NCBI RefSeq assembly: GCF_900142535.1
Contig: NZ_FRBE01000025.1
Span: 1-41,869 of the forward strand
DNA: 41,869 nt
Direction of reading: 5' to 3'
Source: Fibrobacter sp. UWEL
Lineage (GTDB): Bacteria > Fibrobacterota > Fibrobacteria > Fibrobacterales > Fibrobacteraceae
The notes beneath the pieces are model-generated. The model ran no database searches. It saw only the letters and a program-made list of their open reading frames with translations, and was not told the origin of the DNA. Within the stretch, counting starts at the first letter, position 1; each line of letters opens with the position of its first letter. Below, piece after piece: positions 16,954 through 25,752 of this stretch. A program made the translations under genes and the position numbers.

Positions 16954-19521
16954 ATGAGTAAAGTGAAGGATTTTTTCGCTAAGAATTTTGATAAGAAGAC
17001 TGTTTTGACCTCTATGGGCCTGACTTTGGCCGTACTGGTTGTTGCGTTCCTTATTTTTGAGTTCTCTTCTGTCCCATTTGCCCGTCGCATCGACATCCAG
17101 CTGGGCTATTATTCCATTTTGATCACCTTCCTGCTTCTTTTGGCGGGTATCGTCATCAATATTCCCTTCATTTCGAAGAATTTCAAGAGTTACCTTCCTT
17201 CGGGGAAGTCCATTTGTGTCCTCGCCGTGGTGACTCTCATCTTTTCCGTGTTCATGTTCAACAACATCGGGAATACACATCGCGTTCTCAGCGACGAAAC
17301 CAGCTGGGAATCCATGGGCCTCCAGATGTATTTCCAACATTCTGGTGGTATCTGTAACGAAGGTGATTGGCTGAACGGTAAGCTGAACTGCGTTACGGAA
17401 GTGAACAATTTCAAGGGAAAGGCTCTCGGATTTGTCTATTCCCTGGTTTTCAACGTGGCGAACCCCAACCGCGACACGGCTCTGCTGGTGAACTACCCGT
17501 TCTACATCTTCAGCCTGTTCCTCTTCTTCTTTGCCCTGTCCCAGTGGTTCAAGGAGAAAAAGTGGGTGGAAATTCCCACCAGTCCGGTTAAGGGAAAGAC
17601 TGCGTCCGAGAAGAAACTCCAGCTGGTGCCTAATGAAGGTGCTGCCCTGGCTGCGGCTACTTTCCTGGGAGGCATGCCCATCTATCTGTTGCAGGCTCGT
17701 TCAGCCTCCACGGAAGTTCTTTATATCTTCCTGCTGTCTGCGCTCATGGCCTGGTATGCCTTTGTGCCTGCCAATAAGGTGACCTGGAAGCATTTCCTGC
17801 TGACGGTTCCTCTGCTGGGTTTCTTTGCACAGACTCGACAGGAAACGGTTTTTGCCTTTATACCCTTCGCGCTGTATTACTACAAGTATTTCCTTGAAAA
17901 GTTCTATAGACTGCCCGCTTTTGTTGCTGCGGTGATTTTCGTCAGCTGGCCTTCCGTGAATACCATGGCGGCCTACCGCGGTTATGACTTCCAGGGAGGC
18001 GAACACGCTGCACACTCCTTGGATAACTTCATTTTCAACATGAAGACCAATCTGGAAGTGATGATGAACCTGGATCAGGATCCTGCCTTTGGCGGTATCA
18101 TGCAGAATCCCTTCTATACTAGCTTTACGGTTATTCTGCTGTTGACCACGGTCTGGTTACTGGTTAGAACCATTGTGTGGCGTAAGTATTGGCGTGGACT
18201 TGTTCTGGGGCTTGCCTTCTGTATTCAGATTTTCGTGATCCTTCTGAACGTTTCCGGTACCTTTACCATCGATATTAACCAGCGTTATGTGCTGGTGGCC
18301 TTGCCCCTGTTTGCCCTCATTATGGCCTTGGGATTGTACGATGCCCTGCAGTTTGCTTCCAAGATGAAGGTGGAATCTGCGGGCAATATTGTGGCTGTGG
18401 TGGCTTGTCTGCTTTCTCTGGGCCTGATGATCTACCACGGGGACAGCTTCCGCAATAACATGCTGTATTACAAGAATAAGCTGCTGGCAGAAGAAGATTA
18501 CCTGGATCGCGTTCTGGAATCCTATCCGGAAAACTCCATCTTCATCTACGCACGTCCCTGGCAGATGCTTGCTTCGGGCCATAGTTCCTACAGTGAACGT
18601 ACTTTCATTGGCTGGGATCTGGAAACCTTCGCCCAGAAGATGAAGGCTTCCAACGGGAATATTTATGTGGTTCGCGGTCAGGATGGCTATGGCGAACTGA
18701 ACCGCAAGAGCCGTGTGGTGGGCTTCAAGACCACCGACCAGATGGACGAAATCCTCAAGGACTACAAGCACGAACGTGTCCTTTGGGAACCGAGACTGTT
18801 TGGCTATCCTCTGGCAATTTACAAGATTAACGCCAAGCGCGGGGTTTCCGATTACCAGCAGAAGTTCTTCGTCAGCGACATGGAGAATAATTCCTTCATC
18901 GTCAATAAGAACTTCCCGGAAGGCCTCTCCTGCACTTACTCCCTCAATGGAGAACTGCAGGAAGATCTCCATCTGACTCTGGATGTGGATACCTTGAATC
19001 TGGATTCCGCAAAGATTGCAAAGGGTCTCAATCGTGCAAATATCGATTGCCTCATGCCGGACAGCGATACGCTTCATATCATCAAGGACTTCTTTGTGGA
19101 TGGAAGCGACGTACTGCTTCTTTCCGATTTCAAGATGGCTAGCTTCACTCAGGATTGGGGTGAACCGCAGATTAACACCACTGTTGAACATCGCCGTCTG
19201 ACCTTGAACGGCGTGCCTTACCGTTACGGTATTGGCTCCCACGCAAATTCCAATTTGGTTTATCGTCTGCCTTCCAATTTCAAGACCCTTCATGGAACCA
19301 TTGGCCTGGACGATGAGAGCGTCTGTGGCGATGGCGCCAGCTTTATCGTGGCCGGCGATGGCCGCGAATTGTTCCGCAGCAAGCGCATGTATTCCATGGA
19401 AACTCAGGATGTTAACGTGGACGTTAATGGCGTGAAGGTCCTGGAACTTCGTATTGATATGGGCGGCAATAAGGACTGCGACCACGGCGACTGGATCAAC
19501 ATGTGGCTGGAGGCTCGTTGA
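16954..19521 (+). CDS. GT-C membrane glycosyltransferase with C-terminal NPCBM domain
   Basis: Integral membrane protein of 855 residues: about ten hydrophobic helices between residues 18 and 510, then a large extracytoplasmic part. The first periplasmic loop has LSDETSWE with Asp114-Glu115, matching the acidic pair of polyprenyl-phosphate-dependent GT-C transferases (PMT/ArnT-like). Residues about 745-855 (YRYGIGSHANSNLVYRLP ... GLDDE ... GDWINMWL) form an NPCBM carbohydrate-binding module. The inferred role is sugar transfer onto a surface polymer or protein from a lipid-linked donor. Its stop overlaps the start of the GT-B gene (TTGA), so the two are probably translated together. Confidence 0.8.
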   Translation: MSKVKDFFAKNFDKKTVLTSMGLTLAVLVVAFLIFEFSSVPFARRIDIQLGYYSILITFLLLLAGIVINIPFISKNFKSYLPSGKSICVLAVVTLIFSVFMFNNIGNTHRVLSDETSWESMGLQMYFQHSGGICNEGDWLNGKLNCVTEVNNFKGKALGFVYSLVFNVANPNRDTALLVNYPFYIFSLFLFFFALSQWFKEKKWVEIPTSPVKGKTASEKKLQLVPNEGAALAAATFLGGMPIYLLQARSASTEVLYIFLLSALMAWYAFVPANKVTWKHFLLTVPLLGFFAQTRQETVFAFIPFALYYYKYFLEKFYRLPAFVAAVIFVSWPSVNTMAAYRGYDFQGGEHAAHSLDNFIFNMKTNLEVMMNLDQDPAFGGIMQNPFYTSFTVILLLTTVWLLVRTIVWRKYWRGLVLGLAFCIQIFVILLNVSGTFTIDINQRYVLVALPLFALIMALGLYDALQFASKMKVESAGNIVAVVACLLSLGLMIYHGDSFRNNMLYYKNKLLAEEDYLDRVLESYPENSIFIYARPWQMLASGHSSYSERTFIGWDLETFAQKMKASNGNIYVVRGQDGYGELNRKSRVVGFKTTDQMDEILKDYKHERVLWEPRLFGYPLAIYKINAKRGVSDYQQKFFVSDMENNSFIVNKNFPEGLSCTYSLNGELQEDLHLTLDVDTLNLDSAKIAKGLNRANIDCLMPDSDTLHIIKDFFVDGSDVLLLSDFKMASFTQDWGEPQINTTVEHRRLTLNGVPYRYGIGSHANSNLVYRLPSNFKTLHGTIGLDDESVCGDGASFIVAGDGRELFRSKRMYSMETQDVNVDVNGVKVLELRIDMGGNKDCDHGDWINMWLEAR

Positions 19522-20633
19522 AAGTCTTAATTGCACCGCTGGACTGGGGCCTAGGGCACGCAACCCGTTGCGTACCCATTATTCGCGAATTCTTGCGGCA
19601 AGGTGCAGTGGTTGAAATTGCGGTGGTCAAGGCTAATGCGGCCTTCTTCAGGGAAGCGTTTCCCCTGCTGCGTCAGCGCCTGGCTCCTTCCTACAATATT
19701 GTGTATCCCAAGCATGGCTATAATATGGGGCTGTGGCTTGCGAAGAACGGAAATCACTTGAATAAGGTGATCCGCTTTGAACATCAGTTTGCTGAAGAAA
19801 TGGTGGAACGCCATCATTACGATATCCTGGTGTCGGACAATCGCTTTGGCTTTTACAGCCACAAGGCGAAGTCCATCTACATGACGCACCAGCGTCGAAT
19901 TGCATTCCCAAAAATGCTTGCTGCGGCCGAATCCCTGGGTATCCTGTGGCACAATTCCGTCATGAGACATTTTGATGAAGTGTGGGTGCCGGATGTTCCC
20001 GAAATGCCTGGGTATGCGGGAAGCATGTCTCATGTGAGATTCTGCCCTCGTCCCGTGAAGTACGTGGGGCTGTTGTCTCGCTTTTCTGACATGCCTCATG
20101 CAGCAAACCCGTCGCAAGATGAATCCATCCAGGAATCTTTTTCGGACTCCTACAAGTTCGTGGCGGTGGTCTCCGGAGTGGAACCTGCTCGAGGACGCTT
20201 CGAGAAACGTCTTGCAGACATCTTCGGAAGTATTCCCGGTAGGCACGCCATTATCCAGGGGCGCCCCGCAGTTGGTTACCGTACGAGAGTGGAAGGCAAT
20301 GTGGAATACTATTCCCATCTGCCGGATGAGCAATTTGCTCGTATGGTAAAGTCTGCGGAATGGATTGTTTCCCGCGGAGGTTACAGTACGGTCATGGATA
20401 TGGCTGTACTGGGCGCCAAGTGCGTGTTTATCCCTACGCCGGGACAGTACGAACAGGAAGTTCTTGCTCGCAATCTGGATCGTTCTAAACATGCTGCTTA
20501 CATTGCGGAAAATGAACTGGACAGAGATTCCTTAATGGCCGCAATTGAAAATTGTGAAGTTCAGATTCCTACTGCACAAAAAAATGACTTGCTGAAAACA
20601 GCCGTCGTCCAATCCTTTAGGAAAAAAGTTTAG
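19518..20633 (+). CDS. GT-B glycosyltransferase (GT28-like)
   Basis: Starts KVLIAPLDWGLGHATRCVPI, the N-terminal glycine loop of GT-B enzymes related to MurG/GT28, and has the C-terminal donor-binding region EWIVSRGGYSTVMDMAVLGAKCVFIPTP near 300-330. The middle HYDILVSDNRFGFYS and YMTHQRRI are typical of this group. It probably transfers a nucleotide-activated sugar at the cytoplasmic face. I favour the TTG at 19518, which overlaps the upstream stop as TTGA and begins right at the conserved KVLIAP; an ATG at 19503 would add five residues. Its coupling to the GT-C gene suggests a shared glycan pathway. Confidence 0.85.
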   Translation: MKVLIAPLDWGLGHATRCVPIIREFLRQGAVVEIAVVKANAAFFREAFPLLRQRLAPSYNIVYPKHGYNMGLWLAKNGNHLNKVIRFEHQFAEEMVERHHYDILVSDNRFGFYSHKAKSIYMTHQRRIAFPKMLAAAESLGILWHNSVMRHFDEVWVPDVPEMPGYAGSMSHVRFCPRPVKYVGLLSRFSDMPHAANPSQDESIQESFSDSYKFVAVVSGVEPARGRFEKRLADIFGSIPGRHAIIQGRPAVGYRTRVEGNVEYYSHLPDEQFARMVKSAEWIVSRGGYSTVMDMAVLGAKCVFIPTPGQYEQEVLARNLDRSKHAAYIAENELDRDSLMAAIENCEVQIPTAQKNDLLKTAVVQSFRKKV

Positions 20634-20651
20634 TTAGACAAGGAAAGACCT

Positions 20652-21341
20652 ATGCCTCAATTTATCTTAGCATTTCCCATGAACGTTGGTGTCGCCGACA
20701 ATATTGTGGTCAACGAAACGGTTACTATTGCTGCCGATGCAAAAACAGTTCTCATTCCTGGTTGCAGCGTTATGTTTAACGTTGTCCGTAAGGATGCAGT
20801 TCCGCAGCTGGTAGACATCTTCAAGGAACATCAGGATATTTCTGCTGAGGCCGCCACCGCTATTGAGCAGCACAAGTCCCTGCTTTTCTTGCTGGGTGAA
20901 GCCAAGTCCATCGAAGATGTGAACATGGTGAATATGGCTATTCTCAAGATGTTTGCCGCTGGCGCCAAGGGTGTATATATGCAACAGTCCGGTGCCGCCT
21001 GGACCGAGGAAGGTTTCCGTGATGAAGTGGGGGATGGTGAATATCCTATGGACCCGTGGATTAACTTCGTGGAACACGGCGATTTGATTTATACTTTGGG
21101 CTTGGCCTGCTTTGCTCTGCCGGACTTGAGCATTTCTACTTCTGAAGAAGACCCTCAGGAAGCTTTGCTCCTTGCTGCAGACACCATCTTTGGGGATGGC
21201 GTTCCCGCTAAGTCTGGAAATGAAGTTGACTGGGGCGATGACGAAGTTTACGTGCTCCGTCAGGAAACCAAGATTCCATTCCCGAAGGACGCTCCTGAAT
21301 ATAACAAGGGCGGTATTCTTCGTCTTAACAGGAAAAAGTAA
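20652..21341 (+). CDS. DUF4261-like protein
   Basis: A soluble 229-residue protein of unknown function, with an N-terminal alpha/beta part (FILAFPMNVGVADNIVVNET) and the C-terminal block LIYTLGLACFALPDLSIST that I associate with the DUF4261 family. AAGGA precedes the ATG by about eight bases, and the gene starts 18 bases after the glycosyltransferase stop, so it is the third gene of that operon. Its last 17 bases overlap the end of the convergent pseudouridine synthase gene. The family assignment is from memory of the motif and is moderately sure. Confidence 0.6.
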   Translation: MPQFILAFPMNVGVADNIVVNETVTIAADAKTVLIPGCSVMFNVVRKDAVPQLVDIFKEHQDISAEAATAIEQHKSLLFLLGEAKSIEDVNMVNMAILKMFAAGAKGVYMQQSGAAWTEEGFRDEVGDGEYPMDPWINFVEHGDLIYTLGLACFALPDLSISTSEEDPQEALLLAADTIFGDGVPAKSGNEVDWGDDEVYVLRQETKIPFPKDAPEYNKGGILRLNRKK

Positions 21342-22104
21342 TTTGCTTTATGCATCCGGGCTTCAAGTTTTCCAGCTTGAAACAGTCTATTTGGATGCGG
21401 ACTAGACGCTGGACTTCAAAACCTAAATGAGCCAGCATTCTGCGGATTTGACGGTTCTTGCCTTCGTCCAAAGTCACTTCTAGCCAGCAGTTCTTTTCAC
21501 CTTCCTGGATCATCTCCACGGAAACGGCGTGCATGAATTCTTCAGGTTCGCCAAAGACTCTCGGGGGGACGGTAAATCCGTCCTCCATTTTCTTTAGGTC
21601 TTCTAGAGAGGGTTTTCCTGCAGTCTGTACTCGATAAATTTTGAGATGTTCTGCAGGTCGATCCTTCCGGGGTTCCATAATGTTGTTGGCCCATTCCGTA
21701 TCGTTGGTAAAGAGCAGCAAGCCTTCGCTGGCGGCGTCTAGACGACCAACGGGCGCAATGTGGGGCACGGACTTTCCGGGAAAAAGTTTGGCGAACTGCT
21801 CTGCGAAAACGTCCATGACGGTGGCGCGGCCTTTTTCGTCGCTAGCCGTTGTCACAACCCCACGGGGCTTGTTCATCATAAAATAAACTTTCTGGTTGGC
21901 CTCAACCTTCTGGCCGTTGACCGTAATTTCGTCGTTTTCCCGAGCGGGGGCGTCGGGATCGTGGACGGGCCTGCCGTTCAGCTTTACGCATCCCTCACGA
22001 ACAAGAGCCTCGGCCTTGCTCCGGCTACAAAATCCCCGTTTGGATATGACGCGGGCAACCCCGTGGGTCTTTCCGGCAGATGTCTTATTGCTCTTGAAAT
22101 GCAT
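21325..22104 (-). CDS. RluB/RsuA-family pseudouridine synthase
   Basis: Converts uridine to pseudouridine in rRNA. An S4 RNA-binding domain (VISKRGFCSRSKAEALVREGCVKLNG, about 19-45) precedes the catalytic domain, with YFMMNKPRGVVTT and the active-site block PVGRLDAASEGLLLFTND (Asp123). The C-terminal GKNRQIRRMLAHLGFEVQRLVRIQI is the second family signature. The exact rRNA site (RluB, RsuA or RluE type) is not decidable; a large-subunit RluB type is most likely. Its first 20 bases overlap the end of the arginase-family gene, implying an operon. Confidence 0.92.
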   Translation of the reverse strand: MHFKSNKTSAGKTHGVARVISKRGFCSRSKAEALVREGCVKLNGRPVHDPDAPARENDEITVNGQKVEANQKVYFMMNKPRGVVTTASDEKGRATVMDVFAEQFAKLFPGKSVPHIAPVGRLDAASEGLLLFTNDTEWANNIMEPRKDRPAEHLKIYRVQTAGKPSLEDLKKMEDGFTVPPRVFGEPEEFMHAVSVEMIQEGEKNCWLEVTLDEGKNRQIRRMLAHLGFEVQRLVRIQIDCFKLENLKPGCIKQITFSC

Positions 22105-22888
22105 AACTCAGGAGGTTATATAGCTTTTTATTCAGGTCGTTGTTCAGGACGTCTGCGTCTCCCGCTTCAGAAAAGTCGCAGTCTTTTGCCCGCTCCCCGC
22201 AGATGTCTACTCCCAGAACTCTATGGTTCTTAAAAATCTCTAGCAGGGTTTCTTCCAGCTGGGTATAAGTCAGGCTGCCTTGGTCCCAATTCGTTGCCGC
22301 ATCCGCCGGGCGCAGGGCGTCCTTGTCGATGCTGATGTAAACGTCCTGAAGGGAGGGGAGGATCGCCTTTGTCAGCTCCGCCACATTGGAATTCTGGACT
22401 TGACTTTCCGTAATGAAGGTGACTTGGTCCTGGTATTTTTCAAATTCCGCTGTGGGGTCCTGTTTTAAATCCTCAATAAGCTGGTCAGACACCCCAATCA
22501 GAATCACGTTCTTCACGAAGGCGTTATGGTCCAGAACTTCCTTCACCCAGCCTCCACAGCTGAGAATTCCCTCGAATCGGGGCGGCTGCATGTCGGGATG
22601 ATGGTCAAAGATGACCAGGTTAAAGGGCTTCTGGAGGCGGTCCGTCCATAGCTTGCTCATATAGTGGTAATTGCCATTGTCAAAAAAATGAATGCCAGGC
22701 TTGTCGTCTGGAAGCTGATTCATCAGTCGGGTGATTTCTGCCTGGGCATCGTCGTCGCAATAGCAATCCGTACCGCTAATTTGTGTACAATCTATCCAGG
22801 TTGCAGCCGGATTCTGCATGAAATCCTGCATAAAGGGCTGTTCTCTGTATACGGATGTAAAATCCTGGAAACTTTGTACGAAAGGCAT
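22085..22888 (-). CDS. arginase/agmatinase-family metallohydrolase
   Basis: A binuclear-manganese ureohydrolase fold. Metal ligands are visible in DHHPDMQ (Asp95, His97, Asp99) and ISIDKDAL (Asp188, Asp190); GVDICGE near the C-terminus contributes the usual Glu. An earlier His in the classical GGxH motif is not obvious (GIHFFDNGNYHY may serve). At 267 residues it is somewhat short for arginase, so the substrate could be arginine, agmatine, formiminoglutamate or another guanidino compound. TAACTTT ends five bases before the ATG, so the transcript looks leaderless. Overlaps the pseudouridine synthase gene by 20 bases. Confidence 0.85.
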   Translation of the reverse strand: MPFVQSFQDFTSVYREQPFMQDFMQNPAATWIDCTQISGTDCYCDDDAQAEITRLMNQLPDDKPGIHFFDNGNYHYMSKLWTDRLQKPFNLVIFDHHPDMQPPRFEGILSCGGWVKEVLDHNAFVKNVILIGVSDQLIEDLKQDPTAEFEKYQDQVTFITESQVQNSNVAELTKAILPSLQDVYISIDKDALRPADAATNWDQGSLTYTQLEETLLEIFKNHRVLGVDICGERAKDCDFSEAGDADVLNNDLNKKLYNLLSYAFQEQ

Positions 22889-22923
22889 AACACAAAGTTA
22901 CAAAAAAAATTATTTTTGGCGCC
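22889..22923. promoter_or_regulatory. compact divergent promoter, both transcripts apparently leaderless
   Basis: Only 35 bases separate two divergent start codons. On the plus strand TATTTTT (22911-22917) ends six bases before the ATG at 22924; on the minus strand TAACTTT (22900-22894) ends five bases before the ATG at 22888. Neither gene has room for a Shine-Dalgarno, and each -35 region would lie inside or next to the opposite gene. Confidence 0.5.
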
Positions 22924-23694
22924 ATGATTACAAAGAAACATGTTGCCGTAATTCTTTCCATTATTTCTGTTCTCGCCATCGCCTTTTTCGTCCGCGACTG
23001 GTATGTCTTTTACAAGTGCGGTGCGGTGGAACAGTGCCTTGCTGAATCCAGCTATTTCCAGCATTACACCAAGTTCTCTGTAACCACCATCATTACCATT
23101 ATGGCGCTATTCTGCGGTAGCAAGTACAGCTTCTGCAAGCGTGACCGTCGCCTTCTTCAGGCAGGTATGCTCTGTGCCCTCTGTGCGGATGTCTGCTTCA
23201 AGATTCTTCACAACGCCACTCACCTTTTTGAACATAGCACCGACTACACCTTGCTGGGAATCTGCTTCTTCATGGTGTTCCAGGCAATCTTCATCTACCG
23301 TCACACTCGTACCAGCGATACTGACAACCATGTGCCGTTCATCATCATCATTCCCTTTATCGTGATGTTCATCTTTAATGCTTTGCATCTCTTTGGAATG
23401 TTTGATTCTGCCCTGGTTCCCACCGTAGCAACTTACGCCGCCTTCCTGATTTGTTCTTTGGTGGTGGCTTGCAAGGTTCCCAAGATTGGATATTTCTCTC
23501 CCAAGAACGCCACCATCATCAAGCGTGGCATGATTCTGTTCTTCCTGGGCGATGTTTGTGTGGGTCTTTCTCTTGCAACGGGGCCGGATCACAGTATCCA
23601 GGAAATCATTGCAACGGTTTCCAATAATTTCGTCTGGTATTTCTATGTTCCCGCCCTCCTTTGCCTGGTGCTGAGCGGCTACCGTAGAGACTAA
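22924..23694 (+). CDS. YhhN-like membrane protein (lysoplasmalogenase family)
   Basis: About eight membrane helices in 256 residues. The order of motifs fits the YhhN family (TMEM86 lysoplasmalogenases): LLQAGMLCALCADVCFK, YTLLGICFFMVFQAIFIYRH, GMILFFLGDVCVGLS and a last helix FVWYFYVPALLCLVLSGY. Family members hydrolyse the vinyl ether of lysoplasmalogens, but the conserved acidic residues are only partly matched here, so the activity is an inference. The last four bases overlap the end of convergent yhhQ. Confidence 0.7.
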   Translation: MITKKHVAVILSIISVLAIAFFVRDWYVFYKCGAVEQCLAESSYFQHYTKFSVTTIITIMALFCGSKYSFCKRDRRLLQAGMLCALCADVCFKILHNATHLFEHSTDYTLLGICFFMVFQAIFIYRHTRTSDTDNHVPFIIIIPFIVMFIFNALHLFGMFDSALVPTVATYAAFLICSLVVACKVPKIGYFSPKNATIIKRGMILFFLGDVCVGLSLATGPDHSIQEIIATVSNNFVWYFYVPALLCLVLSGYRRD

Positions 23695-24389
23695 ACTTTA
23701 AATTCTTCCAGAACCAGTTCCTCACCCTTCTTTGAATTGCGGGTAAGCAAGTAGAAGATAGGGGTGTCGAGTGCTGCAAGAATCATCTTGAATAGGTACT
23801 GGCCGATCATCATGGAGGCAAGTACGGGGCGCATTTCCGGCTGGAACAGCCAGCCGAAACCAATGCCAAATGCAATGCCGATAAAGACGATGGTGTCCAG
23901 AATCTGGCTTGTCATGGTGGAGGCGTTGTTCCAAATCCAGCGGTGCTTATTGTGGCCGTACTTCAAGATGTAGCGTGCGCGAATGGTGTGGAAAATCCAG
24001 ATGTCCCATTTTTGCGCAATCAGGTAGCCAGCCAAACTTGCCAATACGAATACCCAGTTCTGACCTAGCAGGCGAACGTAGGTTTCCTGCATGTTGGCGT
24101 CTGCAGCGGGCAGGTATTCCGTCAGTAAAATCAGGAGGGAGGCGAAAATCTGGCCGATAAGGCCAATGATTACCGCCTTGTTGGCTTCTTTCTTTCCCCA
24201 CAGTTCACCAATGATGTCTGTTGCCAGGAAGGTGACTGCATAGCAGACCCCTGCACCAGGCAAGGTTACGGCATTGCCGAACAGAGTAATGCCGGTGTAC
24301 ATCAACTTCGCGGTGACCACATTGGAAATAATGAGGCCTGCCGTAAAGATGACATTCAGAAGAATCAAGTTATCTACAGTCTTTTTCAT
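23691..24389 (-). CDS. yhhQ: queuosine precursor transporter YhhQ (VUT/ECF-like family)
   Basis: Imports preQ0/preQ1 or a related deazaguanine. Six hydrophobic helices; family blocks TGLIISNVVTAKLMY, YAVTFLATDIIGELWGKKEA, LAGYLIAQKWDIWIFHTI and WIWNNASTMTSQILDTIVFI. Its start overlaps the queC stop as ATGA, so the genes are coupled. Together with queC and queF it gives the cell both uptake of the precursor and its processing. Confidence 0.92.
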   Translation of the reverse strand: MKKTVDNLILLNVIFTAGLIISNVVTAKLMYTGITLFGNAVTLPGAGVCYAVTFLATDIIGELWGKKEANKAVIIGLIGQIFASLLILLTEYLPAADANMQETYVRLLGQNWVFVLASLAGYLIAQKWDIWIFHTIRARYILKYGHNKHRWIWNNASTMTSQILDTIVFIGIAFGIGFGWLFQPEMRPVLASMMIGQYLFKMILAALDTPIFYLLTRNSKKGEELVLEEFKV

Positions 24390-25072
24390 AGGGCGGGATC
24401 CTCCGCGTTATTGGCGGCAAAAGCTTTGGCTCGATCGATGCAGGTGCCGCATTCACCGCAGGGTTTGTCGCCGCCTTCGTAGCAGCTCCAGGTCAGTTCA
24501 AAGGGTGCTTTCAGTTCCAGCCCTTTCTTCACAACGTCTGCCTTGGAAAGACCTGCAAAGGGTGCTGTTACCACAACCTGGTCGTAGGTTCCGATGGAAA
24601 TGGCCTTGCTCATGGTGCTCACGAAAACTTCGCTACAGTCGGCGTAAGCGTTACCGGCTGCGTCATCACCGTGGGCCCCCAAGTAGATTTCCACGTCATC
24701 TTTTTCAAAAATGCTCTGGGCGAGACTGGCGCAAACGCTAAGCATCAGACCATTGCGGAAGGGAACGTAGGTGCTGACCTTCCCCTTGGCGGTGGCGATT
24801 TGTTCGGCGTAGCTCTTGTGTTCAATAGTCTGGGTGGATTGAGAGAGCAAGGAACAGTTGGAAAACTGCATCACGCTGGAAAGGTCAAATTCGTAATGAG
24901 CCAACTTGTAGTGGGCCGCTACTTTGCGGGCGCATTCCAGTTCCTTGTTGTGCTTTTGACCGTAAAAGATGGAGGTAGTGGCTACATTTTCGGCGCCGTA
25001 TTTAGCTACAGCCATAGCCACGCAGACGGTGGAATCCACACCGCCCGAAGAAAGGACGATTGCTTTTTGCAT
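24386..25072 (-). CDS. queC: 7-cyano-7-deazaguanine synthase QueC
   Basis: Forms preQ0 from 7-carboxy-7-deazaguanine with ATP. The ATP pyrophosphatase loop is IVLSSGGVDST near residue 5-15; the zinc site is CYEGGDKPCGECGTCIDR near the C-terminus (four Cys); VPFRNGLMLS and GAHGDDAAGNAYADC are conserved. I chose the ATG at 25072 (MQKAIVLSSGG), where homology begins, over one ten codons upstream. It lies 56 bases after queF and overlaps yhhQ by four bases. Confidence 0.95.
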   Translation of the reverse strand: MQKAIVLSSGGVDSTVCVAMAVAKYGAENVATTSIFYGQKHNKELECARKVAAHYKLAHYEFDLSSVMQFSNCSLLSQSTQTIEHKSYAEQIATAKGKVSTYVPFRNGLMLSVCASLAQSIFEKDDVEIYLGAHGDDAAGNAYADCSEVFVSTMSKAISIGTYDQVVVTAPFAGLSKADVVKKGLELKAPFELTWSCYEGGDKPCGECGTCIDRAKAFAANNAEDPAL

Positions 25073-25128
25073 AGAGATGAAGGGCGCAGAGGGACCCATC
25101 AAAAACGAGTCCCAAGCGCGAGGCTAAA

Positions 25129-25632
25129 TTATTTCCAGGAATTTCTGCGATCGATGCTTGCGAAAAGGCGATCGGTTGCCTTCTGTTCGTACACGGTGCC
25201 CGGCTTGCCGTAGTTGGCGAAGGGGTAGATGGAGATGCCGCCACGAGGGGTGAAGATGCCTTCCACTTCAATGTACTTCGGGTCCAGCAACTTGATCAGA
25301 TCCTTCATGATGATGTTGGCGCAGTCTTCATGAAAGTCGCCGTGATTGCGGAAACTGAACAGGTACAGCTTCAGGGACTTGGATTCCACAATGTACTGGT
25401 CCGGAACATAGTTGATGCGGATTTCTGCGAAGTCCGGCTGACCGGTCTTAGGGCACAGGGAAGTAAATTCCGGGCAGTTCAGCATGACCATGTAGTCATT
25501 GCCGGGATGCTTGTTGGGGAAACGTTCCAATACATCGGGATCGTAATCGTACTTGTACTTGGTATTCTGATTTCCAAGCAAGGTGACGCCATCAAGTTCG
25601 GCGTCGGTGCGGCCACAATTTTCTTGAGCCAT
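25129..25632 (-). CDS. queF: NADPH-dependent preQ0 reductase QueF
   Basis: Reduces preQ0 to preQ1. Short, single-domain form (167 residues). The catalytic thioimide Cys is Cys60 in [17 protein letters not shown], and the QueF signature [20 protein letters not shown] follows. Start at 25632 with AGGAG six bases upstream; that Shine-Dalgarno is inside the predicted riboswitch pseudoknot. First gene of the queF-queC-yhhQ operon. Confidence 0.96.
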   Translation of the reverse strand: MAQENCGRTDAELDGVTLLGNQNTKYKYDYDPDVLERFPNKHPGNDYMVMLNCPEFTSLCPKTGQPDFAEIRINYVPDQYIVESKSLKLYLFSFRNHGDFHEDCANIIMKDLIKLLDPKYIEVEGIFTPRGGISIYPFANYGKPGTVYEQKATDRLFASIDRRNSWK

Positions 25633-25638
25633 GTTTAC

Positions 25639-25680
25639 TCCTAGTTTTGTTTTGAGACAGGATGGATTTCGAACTGTCTT
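25639..25680 (-). promoter_or_regulatory. probable preQ1-I riboswitch controlling queF translation
   Basis: On the minus strand AGACAG (25660-25655 side read as 25679-25674) pairs with CTGTCT to make stem P1; the loop begins TTCGAAATCCATC; an A-rich tail CAAAACAAAACTAGGAG follows and ends in the queF Shine-Dalgarno. This is the layout of preQ1 class I: short hairpin, C-containing loop, A-rich strand, and a 3' ACTAGG that pairs back into the loop (TCC with GGA). Loop start TTC and tail AAAACTAGG resemble the B. subtilis queC element. A -10 (TCTAAATTG) lies about 15 bases upstream. Binding of preQ1 would hide the Shine-Dalgarno. Confidence 0.72.
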
Positions 25681-25752
25681 TTTTTGTTGCACTGCAATTT
25701 AGAAAAAATGGGAGTGAGATTCAAGGTTCGGCAGCTTTAAGTAAGGTTGGTA

